64,000 nucleotides of DNA from an uncultured Bacteroidia bacterium (GCA_902776565.1 CACYQN010000005.1:87664-151663), one strand, 5' to 3'; shown: positions 44,386-53,726, numbered from the stretch's first letter. Translations and numbers: made by a program. Notes: generated by a model from the sequence alone, not told the origin.

Positions 44386-44704
44386 ATTCAAACCCAAAAA
44401 CGGCGAAGCCATTCAAACCCAGAAACGGCGAAGGCATTCAAACCCAGAAACGGCGAAGGCATTCAAACCCAGAAACGGCGAAGGCATTCAAACCAAGAAA
44501 CGGCGAAGGCATTCAAACCAAGAAACGCCGAAGCCATTTAAACGTGAAACATAGAAACAATTAGAAACGCCGAAGCCATAGAAACGCCGAAGGCATTCAA
44601 ACCCAGGAACAGCTTTAGCCATTTAAACGTGAAACATAGAAACAATTAGAAACGGCGAAGCCATAGAAACGCCGAAGGCATTCAAACCCAGAAACAGCGA
44701 AGCG
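44386..44704. repeat. Tandem repeats: six 25-bp units, then two 85-bp units
   Basis: ATTCAAACCCAGAAACGGCG-type units start at 44386, 44411, 44436, 44461, 44486 and 44511. From 44536 a longer unit of about 85 bp, beginning ATTTAAACGTGAAACATAG, is present twice (second copy from 44621) and includes parts of the 25-bp unit. The region holds no gene. Confidence 0.85.
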
Positions 44705-44720
44705 TATAAACCCAAAACCT

Positions 44721-45353
44721 TTAAATCAGTTTCCTTCTCCTCATCTCCCAGAAGCACTTGCAGGTAGCATCTACATCGGCAGCGGAATTGTGTGCATCGT
44801 CAAATTCCGTCCCGAAAAGTTTCTTGTGCAGTTCTTGTAATTTCGGCCACTTGTAATGTCCATAATTTCCTGGCAACTTGCAATAATCAGTACCCGCAAG
44901 CATAGTGCAATAAGCCTTCATCCGAGCAAGACTAGCATCAACGCCTCGTCTAACAAACTCTGAATCAACTATATGTATATCGAAAGAAATATTATGTCCA
45001 ACTATGTATTCGGCAGAATCCAGTGTCTGCTGGAAAACAGTCAACACGGAGTCCAACGGAGCTCCTTCCCTCATCGCCCTTTCTGTTGAAATACCATGAA
45101 TAGAAGCTGCCTGTTCGGGAATCTCAAATCCATCGGGACGCACAATGCAGTCGTGAACCGAAAGCACATTGCCCTGACTGTCGGTAAGAATCCAGCTCAA
45201 CTGAACCATGCGAGGCCAGTTCAAGGTATCGCTTGCAGGTGCTTCGTAATCGCGAGGCAAACCTGTGGTTTCAGTATCAAAAAACAGATAGTTATGACCA
45301 GCGAAAACATATCCGCACAACAGCACAAGCAATATGGAAAGAAACGTCTTCAT
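44721..45353 (-). CDS. DEDDh exonuclease (DnaQ-like) with apparent signal peptide
   Basis: A 210-aa 3'-5' exonuclease-fold protein. The core has D26-T-E28 (FFDTETTG), a third aspartate in VGHNISFDIHI and H/D in AHNSAADVDAT, so the DEDDh set is complete. What stands out is the first 18 residues: MKTFLSILLVLLCGYVFAG looks like a cleavable signal peptide fused directly to the exonuclease start. If real, the enzyme acts in the periplasm or outside. Its own -7 box lies just upstream. The closest cytoplasmic relatives are the DNA polymerase III epsilon-type nucleases. Confidence 0.8.
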   Translation of the reverse strand: MKTFLSILLVLLCGYVFAGHNYLFFDTETTGLPRDYEAPASDTLNWPRMVQLSWILTDSQGNVLSVHDCIVRPDGFEIPEQAASIHGISTERAMREGAPLDSVLTVFQQTLDSAEYIVGHNISFDIHIVDSEFVRRGVDASLARMKAYCTMLAGTDYCKLPGNYGHYKWPKLQELHKKLFGTEFDDAHNSAADVDATCKCFWEMRRRKLI

Positions 45354-45368
45354 AGCATTATTTTTCAG

Positions 45369-45376
45369 CAAAGTTA
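45369..45376 (-). promoter_or_regulatory. -7 box upstream of the secreted exonuclease gene
   Basis: The reverse strand reads TAACTTTG, 15 bases before the exonuclease ATG. It overlaps the last bases of the upstream gene. Confidence 0.5.
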
Positions 45377-45883
45377 ACACTTTTCACGAATATTACCGCA
45401 AACTTTGTCTCCAAGCAAATTCGCCCATTTTTCGCAGTAGAGCCAATAATACGACAAGCCTCTACGCGACCTTAGCCTGTCAAAGTACGGAATCGAAGCC
45501 CATAACAGCGAAGGAATCGCTATCACCGGCACAAAAAGCGGACCCAAAATGAGCGACTGAACCGTATGCCCATACTCGTGGACAAGGACATCGTGGTTTA
45601 TCTTTTCGTTTCTTTCATCAGAATAGTGCGCATATCCATGGTCGCCCTTGAATATGAACATTCCGCATCCCATACTATACGGATGATTCCAATGCGTAAC
45701 CACAGCACACCTGAAAATGGAATGCTTATTTTTCAGCGTAACGAGAAAAACCAGCAACCCGACAATGTTCTGCACGACACCCCAAGTCCACTGACATAGA
45801 ACGCATAATATCTTTATTGACACAGCCATTCCATCATACAAAATTCCACACAAAAATACGCAAATATCCTCAATGTCCATCAT
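45374..45883 (-). CDS. Membrane protein with HEYGH zinc-protease-like motif
   Basis: A 169-aa protein with two or three hydrophobic segments (about residues 25-50 and 110-130). Between them is HDVLVHEYGHTVQS, an HExxH motif inside a predicted helix, preceded by the conserved-looking segment MFIFKGDHGYAHYSDERNEKI. I recognise a loose resemblance to membrane metallopeptidase-like proteins but cannot name the family. A third zinc ligand is not evident. It ends 20 bases before the exonuclease start, on the same strand. Confidence 0.7.
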   Translation of the reverse strand: MMDIEDICVFLCGILYDGMAVSIKILCVLCQWTWGVVQNIVGLLVFLVTLKNKHSIFRCAVVTHWNHPYSMGCGMFIFKGDHGYAHYSDERNEKINHDVLVHEYGHTVQSLILGPLFVPVIAIPSLLWASIPYFDRLRSRRGLSYYWLYCEKWANLLGDKVCGNIREKC

Positions 45884-45952
45884 TTATCTTCACATCCTTT
45901 GTATTGTTAACAAAAAACAGCATTTTTTTGCATAAAAAAGCAAATAATGCAG

Positions 45953-45960
45953 TATTTTTG
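45953..45960 (+). promoter_or_regulatory. -7 box upstream of the marC operon
   Basis: TATTTTTG, with TTG at 45928-45930, 22 bases upstream. The first gene starts at 46049. Confidence 0.5.
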
Positions 45961-46048
45961 TGGCGGATTCAGGTTTCCAACGAATCAATAGGCAACCATA
46001 AGAAACCTGCCTGGATTCCATATATTTATTATAGTAAAAAAAAAGACA

Positions 46049-46333
46049 ATGGCAAATTTCAGCATCTGGGAAGTACTTTTCCTGCTATGTTTCTCGATTA
46101 GCTGGCCGGTTTCTATTGCCAAGTCGCTGCGCACCAAGGTGGTGATTGGAAAAAGCCCGCTCTTCATGTCGTTGATTATCCTAGGCTATATTTTCGGCAT
46201 CATCCACAAATCATTGTACAGCAACGACATAGTAATATGGCTATATGTATTCAATGCAGCTCTGGTAACATTCGACCTAATTTTATATTGTATGTATATA
46301 GGTAGGAATCGACGCGAATTGAATCGTGAATAA
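46049..46333 (+). CDS. Small membrane protein, unknown function
   Basis: A 94-aa protein with three hydrophobic segments (about residues 5-24, 34-52 and 60-82) and a basic tail GRNRRELNRE. The SISWPVSIAKSLRTK stretch is reminiscent of PQ-loop/SemiSWEET-type proteins, which are similarly small, but I would not assign that function. It lies nine bases before marC, so the two are an operon. Confidence 0.72.
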   Translation: MANFSIWEVLFLLCFSISWPVSIAKSLRTKVVIGKSPLFMSLIILGYIFGIIHKSLYSNDIVIWLYVFNAALVTFDLILYCMYIGRNRRELNRE

Positions 46334-46342
46334 ATTATAACT

Positions 46343-46960
46343 ATGGAACAAATCGGACAGTTTTTCGGACAATTTGACTTCATTGAGGTTTTCAGCTCGT
46401 TTATCGTGATGTTTGCAATAATCGACATACTAGGCTCGATACCTATATTTTTAAGTCTGAAGGAAAGCGGCAAACCTATAAAGGCCGCTCAAGCCTGTCT
46501 GACAGCTTTGGGACTGTTCCTACTTTTCTTCTTCGCGGGCGATGCGCTTCTGAAACTGTTCGGTATCGACAAGGCTTCGTTCGCAGTGGCTGGTTCGTTC
46601 GTGCTTTTCGTTCTTGCCGTTGAAATGATTCTCGGTCGCGAAATCATCAAGAACGAAAACCTTGGAAGCGGAGCTAGCATAGTACCAGTTGCATTTCCAC
46701 TAATTGCTGGTCCCGGTGCGCTTACAGCACTTTTGTCGCTCCGTGCCGAATATGCCGTACTGAACATAATTGTCGGACTGCTACTCAACCTTGTTCTCGA
46801 CTATTTTGTCATCCGCCTGCTCGACAAGGTTAAGAATCTGCTCGGTGCAAACCTTATCTTTATCATTCGCAAATTCTTCGGAGTAATACTTCTTGCAATC
46901 GCAGTAAATATGTTTGTCAACAACATATATGTAATAATTGCAAACGTACCGAAAGGATAA
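46343..46960 (+). CDS. MarC family integral membrane protein
   Basis: A 205-aa inner-membrane protein with about six transmembrane segments. The MFAIIDILGSIPIFLSL start and the VPVAFPLIAGPGALTALLSL segment are strong MarC-family signatures. Despite the historic name, these proteins are not clearly antibiotic-resistance factors and their transport substrate is unknown. The gene is the second of a two-gene unit. Confidence 0.92.
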   Translation: MEQIGQFFGQFDFIEVFSSFIVMFAIIDILGSIPIFLSLKESGKPIKAAQACLTALGLFLLFFFAGDALLKLFGIDKASFAVAGSFVLFVLAVEMILGREIIKNENLGSGASIVPVAFPLIAGPGALTALLSLRAEYAVLNIIVGLLLNLVLDYFVIRLLDKVKNLLGANLIFIIRKFFGVILLAIAVNMFVNNIYVIIANVPKG

Positions 46961-46963
46961 ATT

Positions 46964-47153
46964 CACGGCTCTTTCATTTGACCGCCCCCTGAGCCTGTCG
47001 AAGGGTAAGGTTAATTCGCATTATATGCATTTCGTCACCTTGACTTCTATTCGACCAGACTCAGTGCGGCGCGACAAGCTCAGCCAGCGGATTTGTTCAA
47101 ATGCTAACTGTTTGTGTCATAAGCAACAACATTGTTCAAATGAAAGAGCCGTG
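46964..47153. mobile_element. 190-bp MITE-like element with 18-bp perfect terminal inverted repeats
   Basis: CACGGCTCTTTCATTTGA at 46964-46981 is exactly complementary to 47136-47153. Inside are a second pair, CTGAGCCTGTCG and CGACAAGCTCAG (one mismatch), and no coding potential. Part of the inner motif (TCGACAAGCTCAGCAACCG type) also occurs at about 44360. Confidence 0.75.
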
Positions 47154-47242
47154 CCACAACATACAGATTATGAATCACAGCATATAACAACACGAAAGTT
47201 ATATTTTCAACTAATTATCCATAAAAAAAATATAGAAAATAT

Positions 47243-47272
47243 TTGTATTGTATTTTTAATGCATTATATTTG
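47243..47272 (+). promoter_or_regulatory. Promoter of the small secreted protein gene
   Basis: TTG (47243-47245), 19 bases, TATATTTG (47265-47272). The ATG follows at 47305. Confidence 0.65.
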
Positions 47273-47304
47273 CAACAAATTTCAAACATTAAAAACATAC
47301 AAAC

Positions 47305-47790
47305 ATGAGAACTTTTTTAGCAGCATTAATCCTAGTGGTAATTTTTTCGGCAGCAAACGCACAAGGTTTGACCGTACATCTTGAAGGTGGCAAAATTGAC
47401 AAATTTACAAACGAAGTGACTTACAAAACCGTGATTGAGGAATACGATTCGTATCGCCGACTTACTAGTCTCTTTTGCAAAGGCAAGGGCGGAAATACTT
47501 GCAGTACAACATGGCAATCGCCCCGAAACATAAGCACTTTTGAAAAAACAATCCTCGACGCAACCGTAAATATGGAATTCCAGATTCTAGAAGACCTGAA
47601 GGCAGGAAAGACCAGCGGTGAATACAAATACGACTACATAACGCTTTTGTACAAGAATGCGGAACTCGTCACCGACGACTCGGGCAAAGAAAAATTGCTC
47701 TACGACTGGTCGATAATAGACTTCCAGACCGAACGCAACGTGGAGGACATAAAGAAATACAAGGAGTCGCTGGACAAACAGGGTAAATAA
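47305..47790 (+). CDS. Secreted hypothetical protein
   Basis: A 161-aa exported protein. A signal peptide of 20 residues (ends ANAQ) precedes an all-beta-looking chain with charged patches and an SxxCKGKGGNTC segment whose two cysteines may form a disulfide. The C-terminal part has a DWSIIDFQTER stretch and a KKYKESLDKQGK tail. I do not recognise the family. It stands alone between repeat elements. Confidence 0.75.
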   Translation: MRTFLAALILVVIFSAANAQGLTVHLEGGKIDKFTNEVTYKTVIEEYDSYRRLTSLFCKGKGGNTCSTTWQSPRNISTFEKTILDATVNMEFQILEDLKAGKTSGEYKYDYITLLYKNAELVTDDSGKEKLLYDWSIIDFQTERNVEDIKKYKESLDKQGK

Positions 47791-47950
47791 ACGAACAAAA
47801 CATGCCCGTAGGGCATACATATCAATAAATCAAACCTGCAACAAAGCGATAACCCCGTAGGGGTTTCATAATCACATACCGCTAACATTTCCCTTGGCAT
47901 CACCGATGGAACCCATAACAGATTGTTTTCATCTGCTTATTTTTTGGCAA
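47791..47950. repeat. Short palindromes of CCCGTAGGG type
   Basis: ATGCCCGTAGGGCAT (about 47812) and ACCCCGTAGGGGT (about 47863) are two related palindromes in the gap after the secreted protein gene. No gene is visible here. Confidence 0.65.
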
Positions 47951-47991
47951 CTATATACGTGTTGACACAATGTTCTTTTTTCTATTACAGT

Positions 47992-48150
47992 TCATTCCGC
48001 AAGACAGAACGAACAGCATAAGGTACGTTGCTTGTGAGTTCGTTTATGCGGAATCTCCAATTGAAAACGTTTCTATCGGAGATTCCGCACAGTTGAACAA
48101 TATTACGCTCCCCGTTCCGTATCGCGTTATTGTTCTAACTTGCGGAATGA
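47992..48150. repeat. Inverted pair of 67-73 bp hairpin repeat elements
   Basis: The left element, 47992-48058 (TCATTCCGCAAGAC to TGCGGAATCTCC), and the right element, 48078-48150 in reverse, share both ends. TGCGGAATCTCC (48047-48058) pairs with 48078-48089, and TCATTCCGCAAG (47992-48003) with 48139-48150. The left element aligns with 37111-37177. Confidence 0.8.
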
Positions 48151-48313
48151 CAGAAGAGTGACATAATTTTTAGTCAACTTGTAAATAGTTACCTATTTTT
48201 TTTATTGGTGTGTAAATTGGCTTTGATATTATTGCGAAAAAGAATTTTTTTTCATCACCCTCTATGTTGAAAAACAATAAGAAAAACTAATCTGCGATGT
48301 GACAAATAATTAT

Positions 48314-48321
48314 TACATTTG
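48314..48321 (+). promoter_or_regulatory. -7 box upstream of glyA
   Basis: TACATTTG lies 42 bases before the glyA ATG. Confidence 0.5.
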
Positions 48322-48363
48322 CCGAAAATTTCAAAACACATTAAAAATTAAATAAAATACATC

Positions 48364-49644
48364 ATGGTTAGAGATGAACAAATTTTCGACCTTATAAAAA
48401 AGGAAAGAGAAAGACAGATGAAGGGCATCGAGCTCATCGCATCGGAAAACTTTGTTAGCGACCAGGTAATGGAAGCTATGGGTTCGGTAATGACAAACAA
48501 GTATGCTGAAGGTTACCCCGGAAAGCGTTACTACGGCGGTTGCGAAGTTGTTGACCAGAGCGAAACCCTCGCTATCGAAAGACTGAAAAAGATCTTCGGC
48601 GCTTGCTGGGCAAACGTACAGCCGCACTCGGGCGCACAGGCAAACATGGCAGTATTCCTTGCTTGCCTCAACGTTGGCGACACATTCCTCGGACTTAACC
48701 TCGCACACGGCGGACACCTTTCACACGGTTCACCAGTAAATATGTCGGGCATCAACTACAAGGCATTGGAATACAACGTAAAGGAAAGCGACGGCCGCGT
48801 CGACTACGACCAGCTCGAACGCGTTGCTCGCGAAAACAAGCCGAAACTCATCATCGCCGGTGCTTCTGCTTACAGCCGCGAATGGGACTACGCACGCATC
48901 CGCAAGGTTGCCGACGAAATAGGCGCTATCTTTATGGTTGATATGTCGCACCCAGCAGGTCTTATCGCAGCAGGTTTGCTCGAAAACCCAGTTAAGTATG
49001 CTCACATCGTAACTACAACTACTCACAAGACCCTCCGTGGTCCTCGTGGTGGTGTCATCATGATGGGTCAGGACTTCCCGAATCCTTGGGGCAAGAAGAC
49101 TCCAAAGGGCGAAGTTAAGATGATGTCGGCATTGCTCGACTCTGCTGTATTCCCAGGCTGCCAGGGCGGTCCGTTGGAGCACGTTATCGCTGCTAAGGCT
49201 GTTGCTTTCGGCGAAGCTCTCACTCCCGAATTCAAGGAATACCAGAAGCAGGTTAAGAAGAATGCTGCTGCTTTGGCTGACGCTTTCATGGCTAAGGGCT
49301 ACAAGATTGTCAGCGGCGGTACCGACAACCACTCGATGCTGGTTGACCTCCGCACCAAGTTCCCGGAACTCACCGGTAAGGTTGCTGAAAAGGCTCTCGT
49401 TGCAGCCGACATCACAACCAACAAGAACATGGTTCCTTTCGACACTCGCAGCCCGTTCCAGACCTCAGGTCTGCGCTTCGGAACCCCGGCTATCACCACC
49501 CGTGGCGTAAAGGAAGACAAGATGGCTTACATCGTTGAACTCATCGACCGCGTTCTCTGCGACCCCGAAAACGAAAAGGTTATCGCCGACGTTCGTGCCG
49601 AAGTCAACAAGATGATGGCAAACTATCCGCTTTTCGCTTGGTAG
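48364..49644 (+). CDS. glyA: Serine hydroxymethyltransferase
   Basis: A 426-aa PLP enzyme interconverting serine and glycine with tetrahydrofolate, the main source of one-carbon units. [35 protein letters not shown] and the PLP lysine in [13 protein letters not shown] are all present. Codon use is more G/C-rich and biased than in its neighbours, as expected for a highly expressed gene. It is a single-gene unit with promoter and terminator. Confidence 0.97.
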   Translation: MVRDEQIFDLIKKERERQMKGIELIASENFVSDQVMEAMGSVMTNKYAEGYPGKRYYGGCEVVDQSETLAIERLKKIFGACWANVQPHSGAQANMAVFLACLNVGDTFLGLNLAHGGHLSHGSPVNMSGINYKALEYNVKESDGRVDYDQLERVARENKPKLIIAGASAYSREWDYARIRKVADEIGAIFMVDMSHPAGLIAAGLLENPVKYAHIVTTTTHKTLRGPRGGVIMMGQDFPNPWGKKTPKGEVKMMSALLDSAVFPGCQGGPLEHVIAAKAVAFGEALTPEFKEYQKQVKKNAAALADAFMAKGYKIVSGGTDNHSMLVDLRTKFPELTGKVAEKALVAADITTNKNMVPFDTRSPFQTSGLRFGTPAITTRGVKEDKMAYIVELIDRVLCDPENEKVIADVRAEVNKMMANYPLFAW

Positions 49645-49665
49645 GAAATATTGAAATTCATGATA

Positions 49666-49692
49666 AAAACCGCTCTTATGGGCGGTTTTTTT
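49666..49692 (+). terminator. Terminator of glyA
   Basis: The stem AACCGC/GCGGTT (about 49669-49687) is followed by a T-run. Confidence 0.82.
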
Positions 49693-49782
49693 ATTTTTAA
49701 TATATTTCATTCAAATAAATCAATTTTACAATCGAAACAAAATGACAATGAGAAAGTAATTTCATACCTCATTTTTTTTTCT

Positions 49783-49790
49783 TTACTTTG
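49783..49790 (+). promoter_or_regulatory. -7-like box upstream of purB
   Basis: TTACTTTG, one base off TAnnTTTG, 21 bases before the ATG. Confidence 0.4.
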
Positions 49791-49811
49791 CACCCTATAA
49801 AATATATAAGT

Positions 49812-51155
49812 ATGTCAAACGACGCATTAATGGCTGTTAGTCCGATAGACGGACGCTACTATTCTAAGACAAAGGAACTTAGAGAATATTTTTCCGAATA
49901 CGCACTTATTAGATACCGCGTAAGAGTCGAAATCGAATATTTCATCGAACTTACCAAAAATTCCATTCCTCAGCTGAAAAACTTTGACAGCAGCAAATAC
50001 GAACTTCTGCGCGACCTGTACAGAAATTTCACTGCCGAAGATGCAGAAAAGGTAAAAAACATCGAAAAAACCACAAACCACGATGTGAAGGCTGTGGAAT
50101 ATTTTATAAAGGAATACTTCGATGCACACGGTCTGTCGCAGTTCAAGGAGTTCATCCACTTCGGACTTACTTCGCAGGATATAAACAACACGGCAACGCC
50201 GCTACTGCTTAAAGAATCGGTAGAAAACGTATATCTGCCTCGCCTCGAAAACACAGTTGCTACAATAGCCGCACTTGCCGACGAATGGAAAGACATACCG
50301 ATGCTTGCCCGCACCCACGGACAGCCAGCCTCCCCCACTCGACTTGGCAAGGAAATGAATGTCTTTGTCGTCCGACTCAACGAGCAGATTCGCCAGCTGA
50401 AAGAAATTCCGTTCAGCGCAAAGTTCGGCGGAGCAACAGGCAACTTCAACGCCCACAATGTTGCATTCCCGCATATCGACTGGATGGCTTTCGGCAACAA
50501 GTTCGTAAACGAAATCCTCGGTCTGCACCGCAGTTGCCCGACCACACAAATCGAACACTACGACAACATTGCCGCCCTAATGCACTGCATGGCTAGAATC
50601 AACACCATTTTCATCGACTTTGCCCGCGACATCTGGACTTATGTCTCGATGGAATACTTCAAGCAGAAAATCAAGGCTGGCGAAGTCGGCTCGAGCGCAA
50701 TGCCACACAAGGTGAACCCAATTGACTTCGAGAATGCCGAAGGCAACCTCGGAATCGCCAACGCCATCTGCGAACATCTGGCACGCAAACTGCCTATCAG
50801 CCGTCTGCAACGCGACCTCACCGACTCTACCGTACTGCGCAACCTCGGCGTACCGATGGGACATATACTTATAGCACTTGCATCGCTCGACAAGGGAATG
50901 TCGAAACTTTTGCTCAACCGCGAAAAGATTGACGCCGACCTCGAAAACAACTGGATGGTCGTCGCCGAAGCAATTCAGACCATTCTTCGCCGCGAAAACT
51001 ACCCCAATCCATACGAGGCTCTCAAGGCTCTCACAAGGACAAACGCAAAAGTCACACACCAGACTTTCATCGACTTCATCGGCGGACTCGATGTCAGCGA
51101 AGATGTGAAGGCTGAACTTATGCAGATAACACCGTTCAACTACACGGGAATATGA
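49812..51155 (+). CDS. purB: Adenylosuccinate lyase
   Basis: A 447-aa fumarase-superfamily lyase acting twice in purine synthesis (SAICAR to AICAR, and adenylosuccinate to AMP). Signature regions are SPIDGRYYSKT, GLTSQDINNTA, the ARTHGQPASPT segment and the catalytic loop GSSAMPHKVNPIDFEN. The start at 49812 gives MSNDALMAVSPIDGR, typical of the long PurB type; an in-frame ATG eight codons upstream is less likely. It overlaps the next gene by four bases. Confidence 0.95.
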   Translation: MSNDALMAVSPIDGRYYSKTKELREYFSEYALIRYRVRVEIEYFIELTKNSIPQLKNFDSSKYELLRDLYRNFTAEDAEKVKNIEKTTNHDVKAVEYFIKEYFDAHGLSQFKEFIHFGLTSQDINNTATPLLLKESVENVYLPRLENTVATIAALADEWKDIPMLARTHGQPASPTRLGKEMNVFVVRLNEQIRQLKEIPFSAKFGGATGNFNAHNVAFPHIDWMAFGNKFVNEILGLHRSCPTTQIEHYDNIAALMHCMARINTIFIDFARDIWTYVSMEYFKQKIKAGEVGSSAMPHKVNPIDFENAEGNLGIANAICEHLARKLPISRLQRDLTDSTVLRNLGVPMGHILIALASLDKGMSKLLLNREKIDADLENNWMVVAEAIQTILRRENYPNPYEALKALTRTNAKVTHQTFIDFIGGLDVSEDVKAELMQITPFNYTGI

Positions 51156-52975
51156 AAGACATCCTGAAAGTCACAAGATACATTCTGCCATACAAGGGCT
51201 ATGCCGTGCTGAACATTCTGTTCAACTTCCTGTCGGCAATATTCAGCCTTTGTTCGTTCACTATGGTCATTCCCTTTCTCGGGATACTTTTCAACACGCA
51301 GGAGCCTGTGAGAGATATGGTTGAAATGAGCATCACCGACCTCGAATCGATGAAGCACAACTTCTACTACTGGCTCACAACAATTATCGACAACAACGGC
51401 AAACTTACCGCACTCATTACAATATCAAGCATCGTGGCAATCGCCGCATTTCTGAAAACAGGAACTGCATATCTGGCAAACCATTTCATTGTGCCAATTC
51501 GCAACGGTGTCATAAAGGACATACGCAACTCATTGTTCCAAAAGACATTATATCTTTCAATCGCCTACTTCACGGAAGAGAAAAAAGGAAACATAATCTC
51601 TAGGATGACAAACGATGTGCAGGAAATCGACTGGGGAATCGGCAGTTCGCTCGAAATGTTTTTCCGCGACCCGCTCAAAATCCTCATCTACCTGATTTCA
51701 ATGTGCGTAATTAGTTGGAAATTAACGATTTTCGCTTTCATCCTGCTTCCAATTTTCGGTATTCTGATTGGAAAGACTGGTCGGTCACTAAGAAAAACCT
51801 CTATGACAGGTCAGGAACAGATGGGCGGACTTCTTGCTCAAATCGATGAAATGATTGGTGGACTGCGCGTTATAAAGGCTTTCAATGCCGAAAACCACAT
51901 CGACACCAAATTCGAGCAAGCCAACGAAGAATACACTACCTTGATGAACAAGGTACACCGCCGCCGTTTTCTTGCAAGTCCGCTGAGCGAATTTCTCGGA
52001 ACAATAGCAGTGATTATAATATTGTGTTTCGGCGGGACAATGATTCTTTCGGAAAACAGCACTCTTTCGCCAGAAGCACTCATCGGATACCTTGTAATAT
52101 TCAGTCAGATTATTCAGCCGGCAAAAACACTTTCGACAGGCTGGTTCAATGTGAAAAAGGCAATGGCATCAGTTGACCGTGTTAACGAAATACTTGATGC
52201 ACAAAACCCGATAATCAACTCTCAAGGCAACGAACACATTTCCGAATTCTGCCACGAAATCGAGTTCCGCAATGTAAAATTCGCCTACAATGCCGATTCA
52301 GAAGTGCTTCACGGTATAAACTTCACCATTAAGAAAGGGCAAACCATCGCACTTGTAGGTCAGAGCGGTTCTGGAAAATCCACAATTGTTGACCTGATTC
52401 CGCGTTTCTACGATGTCACCGAGGGAGAAATCCTAATCGACGGCAAAAACATACGCGACTACAAGCTCAAGGAACTGCGCAGCCTAATGGGATATGTAAA
52501 TCAGATTCCAATCCTATTCAACGATAGCATTCTCAACAACATAACGCTCGGACAGGAAGGCATTTCCAAGGAAGATGTGGAACGCGCCGCCAAGATTGCC
52601 AACGCCTACGACTTCATTATGGAAACCGAAAATGGCTTCCAGACCAACATTGGCGATGGCGGCTGCAAACTCTCTGGCGGTCAGCGACAAAGAATAAGCA
52701 TAGCCCGCGCCTTGCTGAAAAATCCGCCAATCCTCATCCTCGACGAAGCCACATCGGCACTCGACACCGAATCGGAACGACTGGTGCAGGAAGCAATCGA
52801 ACATCTGATGAAAAACAGGACTTCGGTTGTCGTTGCGCACAGATTGTCAACCATAAAGAATGCCGACATAATAATTGTCGTGGAAAACGGAAAAATCGTG
52901 GAAACAGGAAAGCACGACGAACTTATTGCAAAACAAGGAACTTACTATAAACTTCACACTTTACAAAATACATAA
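51152..52975 (+). CDS. ABC exporter, MsbA-like (fused membrane and ATPase domains)
   Basis: A 607-aa half-transporter. Six membrane segments fill residues 15-320. The nucleotide-binding domain has Walker A GQSGSGKST, the signature LSGGQRQR, Walker B ILILDEATSALD and the switch His in VVAHRLSTIK. The family includes MsbA, which flips lipid A-core, but also many lipid and peptide exporters, so MsbA is only a good guess. It is translationally coupled to purB (ATGA overlap) and followed two bases later by a lipoprotein gene. Confidence 0.9.
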   Translation: MKDILKVTRYILPYKGYAVLNILFNFLSAIFSLCSFTMVIPFLGILFNTQEPVRDMVEMSITDLESMKHNFYYWLTTIIDNNGKLTALITISSIVAIAAFLKTGTAYLANHFIVPIRNGVIKDIRNSLFQKTLYLSIAYFTEEKKGNIISRMTNDVQEIDWGIGSSLEMFFRDPLKILIYLISMCVISWKLTIFAFILLPIFGILIGKTGRSLRKTSMTGQEQMGGLLAQIDEMIGGLRVIKAFNAENHIDTKFEQANEEYTTLMNKVHRRRFLASPLSEFLGTIAVIIILCFGGTMILSENSTLSPEALIGYLVIFSQIIQPAKTLSTGWFNVKKAMASVDRVNEILDAQNPIINSQGNEHISEFCHEIEFRNVKFAYNADSEVLHGINFTIKKGQTIALVGQSGSGKSTIVDLIPRFYDVTEGEILIDGKNIRDYKLKELRSLMGYVNQIPILFNDSILNNITLGQEGISKEDVERAAKIANAYDFIMETENGFQTNIGDGGCKLSGGQRQRISIARALLKNPPILILDEATSALDTESERLVQEAIEHLMKNRTSVVVAHRLSTIKNADIIIVVENGKIVETGKHDELIAKQGTYYKLHTLQNT

Positions 52976-52977
52976 GC

Positions 52978-53502
52978 ATGAAAATCAAAGCATTAGCATA
53001 TATACTATTAGTTGCAATTGCATTAACGGCTTGCAACAAAACTCCTAAACCCAAAGGTTCAAGCAACGGCAACAAGCCCACCAAGGAACTGAAAGTTCAG
53101 AAATACGACTTCGACAATCCGCCAGAGTTTCGTAAGGACGGTGAACTGCAATTCATAAATGACAATGATTCTGTAATTTTCAGCATTGATATGGAACTTG
53201 CTACCAACGAAGAAGAACACGCACGCGGACTTATGTACCGCAAGCAGATGGACGAAAACAAAGGTATGCTCTTCCTATTCCAAAACGAGGATTGGCGTTC
53301 GTTCTGGATGCACAACACGCTGATTCCTTTGGATATAATCTATGTAAACGCAAAACGCGAAGTCGTAAGCATCTGCAAGAATACCAACACTTTGGACGAC
53401 ACATCTCTCCCATCCGAGGCCCCTGCAATGTATGTAATCGAAATCAACGCAGGGCTTTGCGACAAGTACGGAATAGATAAGGGAACGAAGGTGAATTTTT
53501 AG
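52978..53502 (+). CDS. DUF192 family lipoprotein
   Basis: A 174-aa predicted lipoprotein. A signal peptide with lipobox LTAC at residues 16-19 precedes a charged linker and a DUF192 domain (about 60-174), with EEHARGLMYRKQMDENKGMLF and the SFWMHNTLIPLDIIYV segment typical of the family. The function of DUF192 is not established to my knowledge. It follows the exporter gene by two bases. Confidence 0.88.
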   Translation: MKIKALAYILLVAIALTACNKTPKPKGSSNGNKPTKELKVQKYDFDNPPEFRKDGELQFINDNDSVIFSIDMELATNEEEHARGLMYRKQMDENKGMLFLFQNEDWRSFWMHNTLIPLDIIYVNAKREVVSICKNTNTLDDTSLPSEAPAMYVIEINAGLCDKYGIDKGTKVNF

Positions 53503-53699
53503 GGCTGCGCTGGTCTAAGTTTCTGGTTCAACGTTCAACGTTCAAGAAATGCGATGCAGAGTCGTTGCGAGCAACGACTGTATAGTTCAAAGATTCAAAA
53601 TCTTATGTTGGGCTGGTCTTCCTCTAATCTTTTAGACTCTCGTTGTGTTAAAGTTTACATAAAACTCTCTTTGGTACAATTTCCACAAAAAATTAATTA
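53503..53699. repeat. Gap with palindromic repeats after the DUF192 gene
   Basis: It includes TTCAACGTTCAACGTTCAA and GTCGTTGCGAGCAACGAC (53561-53578), the latter an exact reverse complement of 44268-44285. No gene is visible. Confidence 0.6.
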
Positions 53700-53707
53700 T
53701 ATTTTTG
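53700..53707 (+). promoter_or_regulatory. -7 box upstream of the outer-membrane barrel gene
   Basis: TATTTTTG lies 19 bases before the ATG. Confidence 0.5.
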
Positions 53708-53726
53708 TGCCATAAAATATAGATAT

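Noticed and set aside
44386..44704. CRISPR array
   Set aside because: The 25-bp units are contiguous with no unique spacers, and no cas genes are near.
47970..48161. A 63-codon reading frame on the plus strand
   Set aside because: It coincides with the inverted pair of hairpin repeats, and its sequence is explained by the palindromes.
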